Source of the DNA: Topomyia yanbarensis
Taxonomy: Eukaryota > Arthropoda > Insecta > Diptera > Culicidae
Assembly (NCBI RefSeq): GCF_030247195.1
Contig: NW_026683343.1
Coordinates: forward strand, 1 to 64,000
Length of the DNA: 64,000 bases
Direction of reading: 5' to 3'
Each line of letters begins with the position of its first letter. Position 1 is the first letter of the stretch. A program made the translations under genes and the position numbers. Under the pieces are notes generated by a model that saw only the letters and a program-made list of their open reading frames with translations, had not been told where the DNA came from and searched no databases. Of the stretch, positions 1 to 13,000 are shown piece by piece.

Positions 1-734
1 TGTGTGTGTATGTATGCATGAAATGAAACTAGTTTCAAATGAGAGGCCTAACGTGACAATTTGACACACTAATTTTTGTTTTTCGATGTTGTTTCCTTTC
101 TGAGATATAGGTGATTTTGTCAAAACACAACATGTTTTACGCAAATAGCATTCCAACAAAGCGATCACTTGGAAATAGAAAGCTTAAAATCCATTTCTAA
201 CAAGCTATTATTGTCAAAATCCGTTCACAAGCGGCGGAGATATTAAACACTTTGTATTTTTATTCCTCGCTGACCAATTTCCACTAACTAAAAATGTGAT
301 CATTACAAAGTCCTTGCTTCACTGGTGTTTTAGGGGCTAAAATAAAGCGATTTTAAATATCGGGGTATGGAAACATATCTACGTGGTTCAAGGAATTAGA
401 TTTTGTAAACTTTTTGTGAATTACTTTAATAATATATAAACTATTTCTGAAAAATTTATTTGTAAATTTTCTTCAAAGACAAAATAATGTGTGAGTTGAC
501 TTCATAGTGAAATTAGACATTACGTTCAACCGTGAGGTAGATGTTGGAGGGTATATTAATTCATAGATCTCAAATTTCAAAATAATTCTAGCAAAAATTT
601 GGCTTATTTTGCAAGGTTATACAGCTCCTGGCGCAAAAATTACTAGTTGCGTTATTTATAATAAAGGTGTAAAGAATTAACTATATCACATAATATAAAG
701 TACCGGTGGCGGCGGCGCACATAACTAGTTTTAT
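1..734. other. Non-coding repeat-derived DNA
   Basis: No credible gene is visible. The first 60 bases (TG/TATG microsatellite, then 'tagtttcaaatgagaggcctaac') match the interior of the microsatellite-bearing inverted-repeat elements at 44-50 kb, so the window probably opens inside a truncated copy. The rest is AT-rich without recognisable structure. Confidence 0.5.
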
Positions 735-1003
735 GGTAACCGAACGCCGCCGTCTTGGATTTCAAAATGGCGCCAATTGTCAATTTTCGCCTTCTACTAA
801 TTAATACCTTTCAAATGACACCCATATTGATAGTGGTTTTAAGTGTTTCGTGGTAACCGGAAGCCGCCATCTTGAATTTCAAAATGGCGTCAATCGTCAA
901 TTTTCGCATTTTACTAATCAATACCTTTCAAATGATACCCATATTGATGGTGATTTAAAGTGTTATGTGATAACCGAAAGCCGCCACCTTGGATTTCAAA
1001 ATG
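735..1003 (+). repeat. 117-bp tandem repeat, about 2.3 units
   Basis: Units begin near 735, 852 and 969, each starting with 'ggtaaccg' or 'gataaccg', followed by 'aagccgcc' and 'ttcaaaatgg'. Spacing is 117 bp both times. Units are diverged and no long ORF spans them. It is probably a decayed minisatellite or part of a repeat family. Confidence 0.8.
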
Positions 1004-1083
1004 CCAATTAATCAATCAATCGACATAATGCACTTTCGAAATATCTGGGTGAGTAATAGATGATCCTAGCAGTTAACAATTTC

Positions 1084-1245
1084 CGTGAGGTGACTTAAAA
1101 AATACGATTCTGAGAGTCACCTGGGTGACGACGGTCACCCAAAAGTCACCTCACCTAAAATGCGTCTCGGAATACCTCTTCGTGGGTGAGGTGACTGGTA
1201 AGTGAGGTGATGGTGACTCTAGTGAGGTGAGGTAGCGGTGAGAAT
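1084..1245. repeat. GGTGACT/AGTCACC-rich simple repeat cluster
   Basis: The stretch holds many copies of 'gaggtgac' and its complement 'gtcacctc', giving potential short hairpins. It is followed at 1253-1310 by 'ttgattcat'-type short repeats. No coding potential is seen. Confidence 0.6.
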
Positions 1246-1549
1246 AGGGCCCTTGATTTATTTGATTCATTTTATTTACTTGATTCATTTGATTCAATTG
1301 ATTGATTTGACTGCTAATAATCTTTGCTTGTAAACATTGCTAATTCATCACCGAACAATAAAAGCAGATTACCTCTATTAACAGAAAAGCTGCTTAACAA
1401 TTCAATCAATATTATGTCCATCATTCATTTCATTTCGAGCAAGAAATTTTCCATCCAAAACACAACCTACCTTCCGGGAGCGTCAACAGCTGCGCCATTT
1501 TTGTAGTGGCTGCTGGAACCGAGCATTCGGCTAATTTTGGCTGACGAAC

Positions 1550-1810
1550 GTCTGTTGTTGAAATCTGTGTTTCGGTCAAAAAAATCTTTTCGCCATCTGT
1601 GATGATTAAAACAGAAAAAATCAGTGAAAATCTGCGTTAAATTTCCAAAAAATCTGTGAAAAATTACATTATTTCCAAAAATTGGTGGAAATCTGTGAAA
1701 TTTTCATCAAAATGCCAAAAGTCTGCCATCTGTGAAAAAAATCTGTGATTAAAAATTGTAAAAGAATATGTTACATAACAGAAAAATCTGTGAATATGAT
1801 AACCCTGGCT
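1550..1810 (+). repeat. Degenerate 'aatctgtgaaa' repeat array
   Basis: The motif 'atctgtgaaa' or close variants recurs about every 15 to 30 bp. The same kind of motif array recurs at about 8010-8260, so it is a dispersed family. No ORF is supported. Confidence 0.6.
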
Positions 1811-1850
1811 CGTATTAGGTTCTCTACAGACACAGGTTACCTCACTTTTC

Positions 1851-1970
1851 TTGGCAGTTCGCTTGTACTGTTTACATGTACTTAGAAAAATTTGTGGACG
1901 ACTAGATTCGAAGAAAATCGTAAATAATTTTTCAAAGTCCATGTAAACAGTACAAGCGAACTGTCAAAAA
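1851..1970. repeat. Foldback, 24-bp inverted arms
   Basis: Arms at 1855-1878 and 1940-1963 are inverted copies ('cagttcgcttgtactgtt' and its complement). A related foldback with 'tgacagttcag' ends occurs at 47499-47631. It is a small MITE-like palindrome. Confidence 0.75.
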
Positions 1971-2025
1971 TGAACACTCAGTTCATTTGTAACGTCAGCA
2001 TAAAGTATTCAATTCGCTACCATCG

Positions 2026-2612
2026 GGCTGGATGTTGTTGGCTCGAATCAAAACTTGTCGAAAGTAAACAAAGTTCATTCCGTATCGTCAAACTGGTGCC
2101 CAGGTGGTGAAATCGTTGGAGTTCAATGGGGTGCTGGAGCGTTGCCAGAAAATTTTTATTTCCCAGATTAAATTTTAGGAAACTTCTCAGTTAAGCTCAG
2201 CCGAAATGTTGGCTGGTTCTAATTCGTGTTCCGGCTCCAGTGACAAAACCGATTCTAGGTAAATTGGGTGGTTTCACTGAAGCCGGAATACTCATTAGAA
2301 CCAACCAGAATTCCGGATCATTTCCGGTTAAGCTTTACTGGGTTCCGGTAACCATCCGATACTCTTCAGGAACCTCTGTTTAAGGGATACCATTTAGATG
2401 CGGCTTAGCTGCATAACCGAGGCCTAGGAACGCCGGGCGAGGTGGTCACCGACTCATCTTCGGAAGCAAGCGAACCTGTGATCCACTCGTTTGCCCGGCT
2501 TACTCAAACATATAGGTGCGGACAGCACGCGCAAAAGCGATGTGGCACTCCGGAAGAACCTATCGTCAAGTTACATTTCGACGAGTATTGATTCGAGCCA
2601 ATAATATGGGCC
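2026..2612. mobile_element. MITE with TIRs and 8-9 bp target duplication (copy 1 of 2)
   Basis: CTACCATCG lies directly on both sides (2017-2025 and 2613-2621). The ends are inverted repeats sharing 'ttggctcgaatcaa' and 'cgtcgaaa'. The interior (2163-2352) holds a foldback of the 'cccagttaag' family. The element is the inverted counterpart of 14219-14790, which has its own separate duplication. It has no transposase, so it is non-autonomous. Duplication length (8 or 9) is ambiguous by one base, so hAT, P-like or Mutator-like mobilisation cannot be separated. Confidence 0.85.
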
Positions 2613-2621
2613 CTACCATCG

Positions 2622-3496
2622 AGTTTATTTTCCGAATCGCTTGTAAATGTGTGTGTGTTTGGTTTGTATCGATTGAACCTACACGCAGAAAAAATCAGTT
2701 AACAAAATTTTCGTTTTAACGGACCACTTCACAATAAACTGTGAATATTTACTTACTGAATATAACGATTTTTTCACCGCCCTTACGGCGCCTACGGCGT
2801 TCAATTCAACACCTAAAAAAGAGCATAGAAAATATTTTAGAATGAATATAAAATTAATTCATTCATTCTTGGCAAAGATTTCCTGTCCAGAAAACTAAAG
2901 GCCTAGTACAGATTGCAATGCCATAGTGTTACCTGACGCTGCAATTCTCTGGCCAGTTTTTCTAAGCCTCTATCAAATAGATAGTACTCCACTTACCTTG
3001 ATCCCTTTGTGACACCCAAAGAAAGCTCTTCAAGTCAGCAGAATCCACCAAAAAGGCCCTTGAATCGGAATTTCCTGTCCGAAAGTTTTATGAAAGTAAC
3101 CCTTTGTTTACATTCCTATCGGCAACGCTAAGGAATTTGTCAAAATTTGCGCACACTGTGTGCATTTTGTTGTAATGTGGTCAGAATTCAATATTGAATC
3201 CTTTGAGACATATATTTCGAAACTTTATTAACTTTATACATGGACCAATGCATCGACAGTACATTTTTTTATGAAAAAACAATTTTGATGCGTATTTTTT
3301 TCGATTTACGTTCAACTAATGAATGAAACATGCCGATATAATTGACCATTCATGGTTGATGGTTTGTTACAGTGTGCAAACACGTTTCATAAAAATTATA
3401 TCACATGGCCATCTACCTATAGTTTCGCTTATTTGTTGACATACTTTCATCGCTGTTAAACGGTTTATCTAGTGAGCTAACTGAAAAGGGATTATA
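2622..3496. other. Gene-free AT-rich DNA
   Basis: No gene, RNA or clear mobile element is recognisable between the MITE and the TTA microsatellite. Confidence 0.5.
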
Positions 3497-4000
<504 letters not shown>

Positions 4001-4016
4001 CACTGTACCAAAATCG
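4001..4016 (+). repeat. Left terminal inverted repeat of the 20-kb transposon
   Basis: CACTGTACCAAAATCG, preceded by TA. It is the inverted partner of 24278-24293, with two mismatches. Confidence 0.82.
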
Positions 4017-4496
4017 AAGAACGAATTCAAATGATATTTAATATGACCCGGCCCCTTAACATTAGGCAGTTGTATTTCGGATGACTGCCATTTTGATTAT
4101 TGTCAAGCTTCATTTCGGCTGTGTAAGCAAGATTCAAATGGTACGCATACGGTAATTAAATGTAAGCGTTTTGGAATTCAAAGGAGAAATTGTTTGTGAT
4201 TGAAACATATTCATTCATTATTCAATAGCAGAATTTTGGGATTTGAATAGATAATCAATTATTTAGTATATGTAGTTAATAAGCGACACGAACTACTTTC
4301 ATTGCAAATTTGCGTGTATGTCATCAAAAAGTTGATTGAAAGTTGTTCAAACGACAACCTCATGTAGTACGTTTTAAGTAAGTGAATCTGTTCAATCGAC
4401 GAATATTCAAGGAGCTTGTTCATTATATTTCTGTCGTCCCGAGGTAATAACCAAAAGGGCTAAGTGAAACCAATATTTTGAGATGTTTCAATGTGA

Positions 4497-4502
4497 TTTA
4501 TT
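4497..4502 (-). promoter_or_regulatory. Polyadenylation signal AATAAA of the transposase gene
   Basis: AATAAA on the minus strand begins about 14 nt after the TAA stop at 4516, so the 3' untranslated region would be very short. This suits a compact transposon gene ending close to its terminal repeat. Confidence 0.6.
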
Positions 4503-4515
4503 TAAATACATTAAT

Positions 4516-7069
4516 TTATATAAAATCCTTATACATATATAATTTTCTTCTGAAAAAAATGGAATTTCCAATATGTTCTAGAAGAAATGGAGGACCATCA
4601 AATATGTTTAAATCTAAAATACTCTTAAGGTCAAGCTTTATATCTACAGCGTAAGCTTGATAATGTTCATCATAATGTTTAACTCGCCAATGGTGGGCGG
4701 CTACGAACCATGTATTTCTATGATTAATGCATTCTATTATCTCATATAGTTCTACAGTTGTATCTACAGTAACTGATAAAAAACTACCTGTCTTGTAGAT
4801 TGTATTTTTGTACGTTAGTGAGTCACATGACAACACTAGTTCGTTAGCATCGATTTCGATTGTACTTAGCAAGTTGGTTGTTGCATACGGTTTTGTACAC
4901 CATACGCTTTCTACAAATTTTCCATCGGTCTTGGTTTGTAAAAATGTTTCATTTATAACATCATAGGAGAAGAAAAGACTTGCTTTAATACACATTGTAA
5001 GGCAAACGTTTTTTCGAGAAGATGTTACATTGAAATATTCCTTGAAGTCGCGATGACGGGCTTCGTGTCTTATACAGCACATTTTTTTTATTGGTCCGCT
5101 ACTTCTAATAACGCTAGCGTAATGGTTTAGAAAATGATGTTTAGGTTTCAAACTTTTTTTAAACAAATGTTGGTATAAACGATGATGCTCGCTAACAAGA
5201 CAATTCAATAATTCCAAATCTTTTTCTGAAAAAGCTGGCAGGTTTATTGTATCTATAAGTTTCATCAAAGTGGTAGTATAATGCCACACTGGATCTTGCA
5301 AAGGAACAAAGGGTCCGCATATGAATGAAAAGAAGTTGCTGAAGGCAGCCATTTCACTAGCTGTCATTCTTAGTGTTATCGATTTAATTCGTCTGTTATC
5401 TTCTAAATCTGGCATTCGTGATAAACCTTCCTCAAACTTGAAATTGTTAAGTTCTTTTCTGCGCATATTCATCTGACTGATCGTACAAAACTTCCTCTCG
5501 TGAACGATATAGCTAATTATTTCTGTGAAACCATACATACACACTCCGGAGCTATATAAATCATGCATACTGTCGCAATATAAATTTTCAACAACGCTAT
5601 AAGACGGCAATGTATTGAACAATGAATATCCTGTTAATCCGGAGTCTGATTGCTTTAATTGCACGTCGGTATGATAATTATCTTTATTCCTTAAATATGT
5701 TTCGTACTCTATAAGATCTTTACTGAGTTGGTCTTTGCTTCTTTTGCAAAACCTGCAATAAAAATTAGCAGAAAATGAACCTGAAAATTTTAACATTTGG
5801 TGAATTCCTAGGTTATCTCCTTGTATTAACATTAATGCGAAATGTACTTTAACATTTGTATTCCCTGTGGTAATAAGAATTCCATTCTGTTCTATCGCTT
5901 TCATCTTATCTATTATATATATCATAAACATATCAATATCATGACCCGAAAAATCAATTTTCCTTATCACACCAGCGACAAAAATGTTTGAAAGCTTAGC
6001 TGCGTAGCGTTCCGGTATCGTCGGGAAACTGTAATACATAGCGAACAACGAATGCCTCTTGTTATGAGAACTGAGCGGATCGTTGACCTCGAACTCATCT
6101 CCGTACAAAAATAGTGGTATCAGAAGCCTTCCCGGATCTTTTTCTTGCACTTTTCTATAAACCGAACCGTTAATAAAATTACTATTTTTCACACTTGTCG
6201 TTAGTAGTCGCATATTTCTAATTGTTTTCTCGTAAACCTGACCGTTTTCAAAATACTTTCTGATTTGAAATTCCAAATCCATAAGAACCAAATGTGATTG
6301 GTTTCCCAAGCTTTCTAATTCTAAATCAACAGCTAAATTGATTTTATTATTGTGTATTGTATATACTTTAGGTATTTTAAACAAATCGGCCTGTTCAAGG
6401 TACCTAAACAGTTTATGCTCAGTTCCTATGAAATCAAACAGGGTCGATATCTTGTTCACGAAAGTTTCGTATAGAAATGTTTGGTCTGGGTCTACCGATG
6501 CAAAAAGTGGCGTTGATGTTTTGATTATATTTTGGAGATAACTATTTATAGTTGTAACGGCATTCTGTATATCCACGACATCCTTACGGGTCAAATTACG
6601 TTTTCGATGTAAATCAAGTGAAAAGTTTACCGCCAAACGATCAATGGCAAGTAATGATTCACATATGTAACTCTGATCTCTACCACCAGTTGAAGGCTCG
6701 CAATCAGTAGATTCTTCGATGGAGTTCGCCTAAAACAAATAAAATGCGTGATTAAATAAAGAATTTCATTTTCTCATTTTTTTTCAATACCAATGGCGTC
6801 GTCCTTTTATGCTTTGCGATATTATCTACTGATCGATTATAGTTGATTTCAGTGTTAGAGTGTGTATCTACTGAACGAACGTGAGTTATGATGTGACGAT
6901 GGAACTTATATAAATTGGACATTTTCTGAGTGCAGTCTTGGTATGTACAACGTAGTTTTAGTGGTTTGCTTAAGTTATGTGCTTTAATGTGTGTAATGTA
7001 AACAGTGGTATCTTCAGCATATTCATCACAACCCTCAACGAAACATTTGAACTGGTCACAACGCTGCAT
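4516..7069 (-). CDS. Transposase-like protein (gene B), two C2H2 fingers plus DDE-type core, 830 aa
   Basis: Exons are 7069-6791 and 6729-4516. The 61-bp intron has GT at 6790-6789 and AG at 6731-6730 and splits between codons. Joining them keeps the frame open for 830 codons. Residues 1-70 carry two C2H2 zinc fingers (C-x4-C...H-x3-H and C-x4-C...H-x4-H types), probably for binding the element's ends. The core shows YGDEFEV (D304), QGDNLG (D398) followed by CRFC (418-421), CDSMHDLY (479-483) and RHEARH (E649). These blocks recall animal TNP2-like transposases, and D304, D398 and E649 are my candidate catalytic triad. The gene lies just inside the left end of the 20-kb element. ATG at 7069 overlaps the stop of gene A. 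No frameshift or premature stop was seen, so the copy may be functional. Confidence 0.85.
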
Positions 7070-10000
7070 CGCAGAGTTTCTTCAGATCTTCAATACCTTT
7101 ATATTTTGCGGGTCTTGAAATATTGTAGAGAGTTTCTTCGATTACGTACCACACTAGCTTCGTAATTTTCGAGTATGGAAGCTTGAATACGTTGCACAGT
7201 TTAATTATTACATCAATAGCACGAGCAAGTGAATTGAACTGATAGACGATGTCTTTGAAAATGATGTAAAAATCTCCGCTCAACGCTGTGTAGTCTGTTC
7301 CAATAACAACCACCTTAGGATGTGTTGGAATGTTCTTGGCAGCGTAGGTGTCAAGTAATTCACTAATCGATCTTTTGGCAGATTCTAAATCGTTCGCAAA
7401 AACAAACACATCTTCCTGTGCTGTTAAAATCGATGGTTTGAAAGTTTTAGACACTTTGCAAGGCTGGACGCAGCAGTTCAATAGCATCAACGTACAACAA
7501 ATTAGCGTATCTGAAATAATAAAATAATTAACATTCATTAAAAAAATGCATCTGTTTAACTAGTTAACCATCACCGAGAAAACAATAAAGCTTTTCTGGC
7601 AGATACAATATAATGCTTTCGGTGGCGTCTAAAAATTTGTTTTGGAGAAAATATTTCGTAGTGGTGGTTGATTCAATTCGTTGGTTTTTTTAGAAAACTT
7701 CTATTCAAATGACTCGCGGATCAACTATTCTAAATGGTCTAAACAAAATGAATGATTTACTGTGTAGTATTGGGCGATATTGTATCGATACATCCCAGTT
7801 AAGTTCAGACGAAAAATGAACCGGAATGCTGGCTGGTTCCAGTTCGCATTCCGCCTCCAGTGACACAACCGATTCTATAGTTCGGTTGTGTCACTGGAGC
7901 CGGAATACTAACTAGAACTAGCCATAATTCCAGTTCATTTCCGGGTGAACTTTACTGGGATATAATATCGATAATTCGGAGCCAGAATCAGGGTTGCCAG
8001 GTAATATTTTGTGAAATCTGTGCGCAGCCTATGTAAAAATCTGTGTTATGGAATACGTACAAGTTTGTCTCAAAACAAAAAGTGGTGACCTTTTTTTAAG
8101 TTTTCGCTCGAGGCAAAAATTAAGTGCGCGGTCGAAAATTGAGAGATCTGCTAGTCTGTGTATTATAACAGAAAACTGGTAATCTTTGCATTTAAACAGA
8201 AAACTATGGAAATCTGTGCAGCATATTGAAAATCTGTGAAACACAGATTGATCTGTGCACCTGGTATCCATGGCCAGAATATAGAGACTTTATAAACGGG
8301 CCTTACACGATCAATATTTTTATCAATACTAGGGAGTATTTACGAATTTCGCGCCAACTCGAACAAATTTTGGCAGCACCCTCTCAGATTTTAATGAAAC
8401 CTTCTGTACATGAGAACTTTGTTACAAAAAGCCACTTTGCATACTTTGTTTTTCCAAAAATAATCTAAACTGTCTTTTAAAAAGGGTCAAACTTTTTTTA
8501 CCAATTTTTTTCAAATGGCTTTAGACTAAAAATGACAAATCCTACAAAAAATGTTGTATGAGTGATTTTCACAAAATTAGTTAAATTTTTGAATAAAAAT
8601 ATTGAAACAATTTTTCATCGACTCCTACACTGAAAAAAACAATTTTAAAAATTTAAGGTCAATTTACAAAAAAAAAAACCATCTTTGATTTGGATGAAAT
8701 TTTGTTCCAAGATAGGTAATTACGTTCCCTACCGTCAAAAATTCAAGATGGGCACTTTCAAGGAAAAAGTTATTTGAAAAAACTTTTCCTTGTCCTAATC
8801 ATCAAAGAATCCAATTTTCCAACTGCTAGTTGCCAGTATTCCAAGTATTCCAAATATTACAAGTATGCAAAGTCTTCCAAGTATTCCAAGTATGCTATGC
8901 CTTCCAAGTACAGTCGTGATTCGTTGGTTGGGCCACAGCCTATGTCCAACTAACGAATTTAATTCGCTAGTTGGACCGACTGACAAATGTCAAAAACTCT
9001 CCAAAGAAGGCATTAGTAGTGTAAAAGATTGTTAGATAGATTGTCAAAGTCAATTTGACATGAGATTTTGACGTTCAGATGCTTTTTAGTTGGACAACGG
9101 TCCAACTAGTGGAGGTCCAACTAAAAATTTAAGAGTTGTGTGCAGGACACGACCACGGCGACATTGAAAATGTAGTGTGCAATATAATTCGCGGCGTCGG
9201 CGGTAAAACATGATGAGTTATGTTCTATCAACGACCATGTATTAAACTTGGGTTGAAAGCCCAACTTCTACCAGCAGAAGCCAATCCATTCTTTACATTT
9301 CCTTTCGATCATGGCCATATGAGCCAGCCTAGTCCTAGTTTTACGTGTTATGTTTATAACTGATTCGCTCTAGAATACCTATTTTTCAATTTCATTGCTT
9401 TCGCTTCTCTTAGTCTTAAATTTGCCGAAAACAGCCCACAAAATCAATACAATAATCGAATTATCGCACGTTTACTCTCTTCACGGATATGGTCGGACAA
9501 AGTATTCATTTTGTCGAGTAGTCGTTGACGACCGGGTTGTCAAACATCAATTGAGTCATTTGATGCCAACGAAACGTGCACATATTTTATGTGTTTGGAT
9601 ATAAACCCGTATTAATCTATATGAAATGGAAAAAAACAGCGTTATATTTTACGAATACTTCAAACATTTTACATTGTGTGTCATCATATTAAAAGTATGT
9701 ACAGTTTTTCCACACATATATGAAAGCTAAAAAGAACTACTTAGACAGTGCGAAACCACGCATATAATATGAATTCATTTAAAAAAAAAATTATTGCGTA
9801 TTTAAACAATTGCTTTGAAACCTACTTTTGTTGAGTCGATAAGGTTCAACTTCAAGTTAAATTACAATATATTTCTTTCGTTTTGTTTAAATGACTTAAA
9901 ACTAGCGAATATTTGTCACGCTTCGATTTTCGCTTTACCATTTCGATCAATGCATACCGTTTTAAACAATAGCCAGTACCGTGCCAGGGGCCATGTATAA

Positions 10001-13000
10001 ATGACGTAGTACTTTAGGGGGTAGAGGGGTGTAGCAAATTTAAGACGAGGGGGGATATTGTGACAAAATGTTACGAGGGGGAGGGAGGGGTCGAAATTAG
10101 CCGAAAAAAAGCTACGTCATTTGTGTATGGCCGCAATGGGTAGGGTTACGATATGGGTCGAGCTAACTAGGGCTCAACATTTTCGGTACGCACAAATTTT
10201 AATCTTTTATGCGGAACGAGTACCTAAATAAATCGAAATGAGCAAGAGAGTGTGCCGGTGTAAATACACCGAGTTTCAAGGTGTTCCACGAAGTTCAAAA
10301 CAATCGGCTTTCCAAATTTGTGAACCGTCGATTTGTTTTTTGTCAGTTTTAAAACTCTAGTGCCGCAAAAAGCAACGCGGTACTAGATTCATCGCAACGG
10401 CATACTGACTAGCACTGAGACTGAGTGCCGTAACTCTCCAGTTGTGGTGTGCAAAGTAGTACACAGCGAACTTCATAATTTAAATTTATCTGTCACCTAC
10501 TGCTATCGTCTGCGCTCCGAGAGCAACAACCCCAACAAGCAACAATGCCCAACTTGAATTTTTGACGGTAGGTAGGGAACATAATTACCTATCTTGGAAC
10601 AAAATTTCATCTAAATCAAAGATGGGGTTTTTTGCAAATCGACTTTAAATTTTTTAAATCGTTTTTTTTCAGTATAGGAGTCGATGAAAATTTTTTTCAA
10701 TATTTTTATTCAAAAATTTGACTAATGTTGTGAAAATCACTCCTACAACATTTTTTTGTAGGATTTGTCATTTTTAGACTAGTCATTTGAAAAATATTGG
10801 TAAAAAAAGTTTGAACCTTTTCAAAAGACAGTCTAGATCATTTTTGGAAAAACAAAGTACGCAAAGTGGCTTTTTATGACAAGGTCTTCGTGTACAGAAA
10901 GTCTCATTAAAATCTGAGGGGGTGCTGCCAACTTTGAATACGATTTAGCGCGAAATTCAGTGACAAAAGTAGTGAATGTAATAGAACATTGCATTGTGAC
11001 TCTCAGATCAAAAATTAATACTCTGAAAAAAGAATCAACGAAAGCTCTTAAATTTACTAACGATCTCCTTATATTCACCGTTATTTTTGTACTTAACTCA
11101 TTTACATTAGCATTTTATTATGCAGTTTTGACAATCAGGCTTGAGGATAATTTGTCCTGTGTCTTTTTGCAGTGTAGATATTTTATTTTTGAAAAAGATA
11201 CTTGTACAAAACTATTGCAAAACCTCCGTATCATTTTGATTTAAGATTAAATGAATCTGTAGAGAATTAATATTTTTTCTTTTATTTGCAGACAATAAAG
11301 AGACAATGCAATGATGTTTACTTGCTAGTCGAAATCAAAGTCCTCCAATATATACTGAAACAATATTAACCAGTAAAATGACAACACCGTCGAAAGAAAA
11401 AGTTAACAATAGAGGTTATCTCATTGGCATTTAGGACCATTTGACATATTTGACTAGTTTTGGTAGTTTTGCTGTTTTCAAAAAATGGTATTGAAATATC
11501 AATATTCTAGAGCGTTTTTTCATTACATCATATCTAACAGAAACGTCAAACGGAGAAAATCGCGTGCAAAAATTTCCTTGCGACTTTTAAATTTATTTAG
11601 CAATTTAAGCACACAGAAGGCTATTAATTGTACTACCACCTCTGCAATTACTCATTGCAGGATCGTATAAGCATATTACATGTTTTTCGCGAAGATAATA
11701 GGGAGATAATTGATAACTATTTTTTTATTACATTTGGCCGATCACTATTATGCTCTTTTACATATGTGGTCTTGGCAACACCATTTGTATATGGCACATT
11801 TTACTGTGACGTTTTGAGAGACGGGTTTGTAGTTGTGATATATTTCATGTGCTGTATTGCAACCGAGAGTGTAGATATGAGGTTTGGCATTGGAAAAAGA
11901 TGCTAACTACAGTCGACTTGAAAAACATCACAACGCAAAACATCACATCTACATAATGTTTGCAAAACTTTGGTATAGTATATGTGACATTTTGACTTAA
12001 GATTAAATAAACATGTAAAGAGTTATTATATTTCTCTATTATTTGTGGACGATAAAGAGTCAATGCTTAGCTTTTATTTGGCATAATAAACTCAGTTTGT
12101 TTACATTTGTTAGATATGACGTTTTGAATAAACGGTATAGTATTATGTATCGATTCAATATCGCCCAATACAATTTTACAGTAACAAGAAATTTGTTCCA
12201 GTACCAGGAAAAACAGAAAGTAGCTCGGCTCCAGTGACACAACCGATTCTAACTAGAATCGGTTGTATCCCTCGGAGCCGGTGTACGAATTGAAACCAGT
12301 CAGCATTCCGGCTCATTTTCCGGCTGAACTTAACTGGGCCGGAGTAAAAAGGAGCTGCTGAGCAAGAGGACCAATAAGCGTGTACTGGAACAAACCTAAT
12401 ATTCAAAAGCTTTTTTTCAAAACGTCATTTAACATTGAGTAAATCTTTGTTTACTTTCTCTTTCCATTTTTGCGGCTAGTACTTTCAACTAATTTCACAG
12501 TACAGATCGAAGGACGATGATTCTTAGTAGCATATTATACAGAGTTGTGGGGCAAATGTTAGTGACCGAGTAATTAACAAAAGAAAGTAAACAGTCTCAT
12601 TGTTAGAAATATTTTGAAGAAAGCTGTTGTGTTGTGATTTTAGCTGAGAGGTCAACTGCTGTTAAAAAAATATGAAACAGGCCACACTGACTCTGTTTCG
12701 GGGATAAACAAAACGGCATTAGATTAAAATGTTTACCTTTTGTAACGTTGGCTCGATTCATGTGCTGCAAAATTGCGATGGAAAATTCATCCTTGACTTT
12801 AAGTATAAAATACGGTTTCATTGACGATATCACTCCTTCCCAACCAAGAATTCCTTCGGTGTATCCTAGTATCCGATAATCTTCATCCACCTTTAAGAAA
12901 ACAGGTAAACCTATTAAATAAAATTTATGCAGTATGCATTTGGTATAAGGCCGTGATTCTCAGAACAGTTTCATTTGCTAAGCAATTCCTATGTAGGTGG

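Noticed and set aside
7056..7538. Separate 160-aa single-exon gene
   Set aside because: A strong acceptor at 7511-7512 and matching phase show it is the last exon of the nine-exon gene A.
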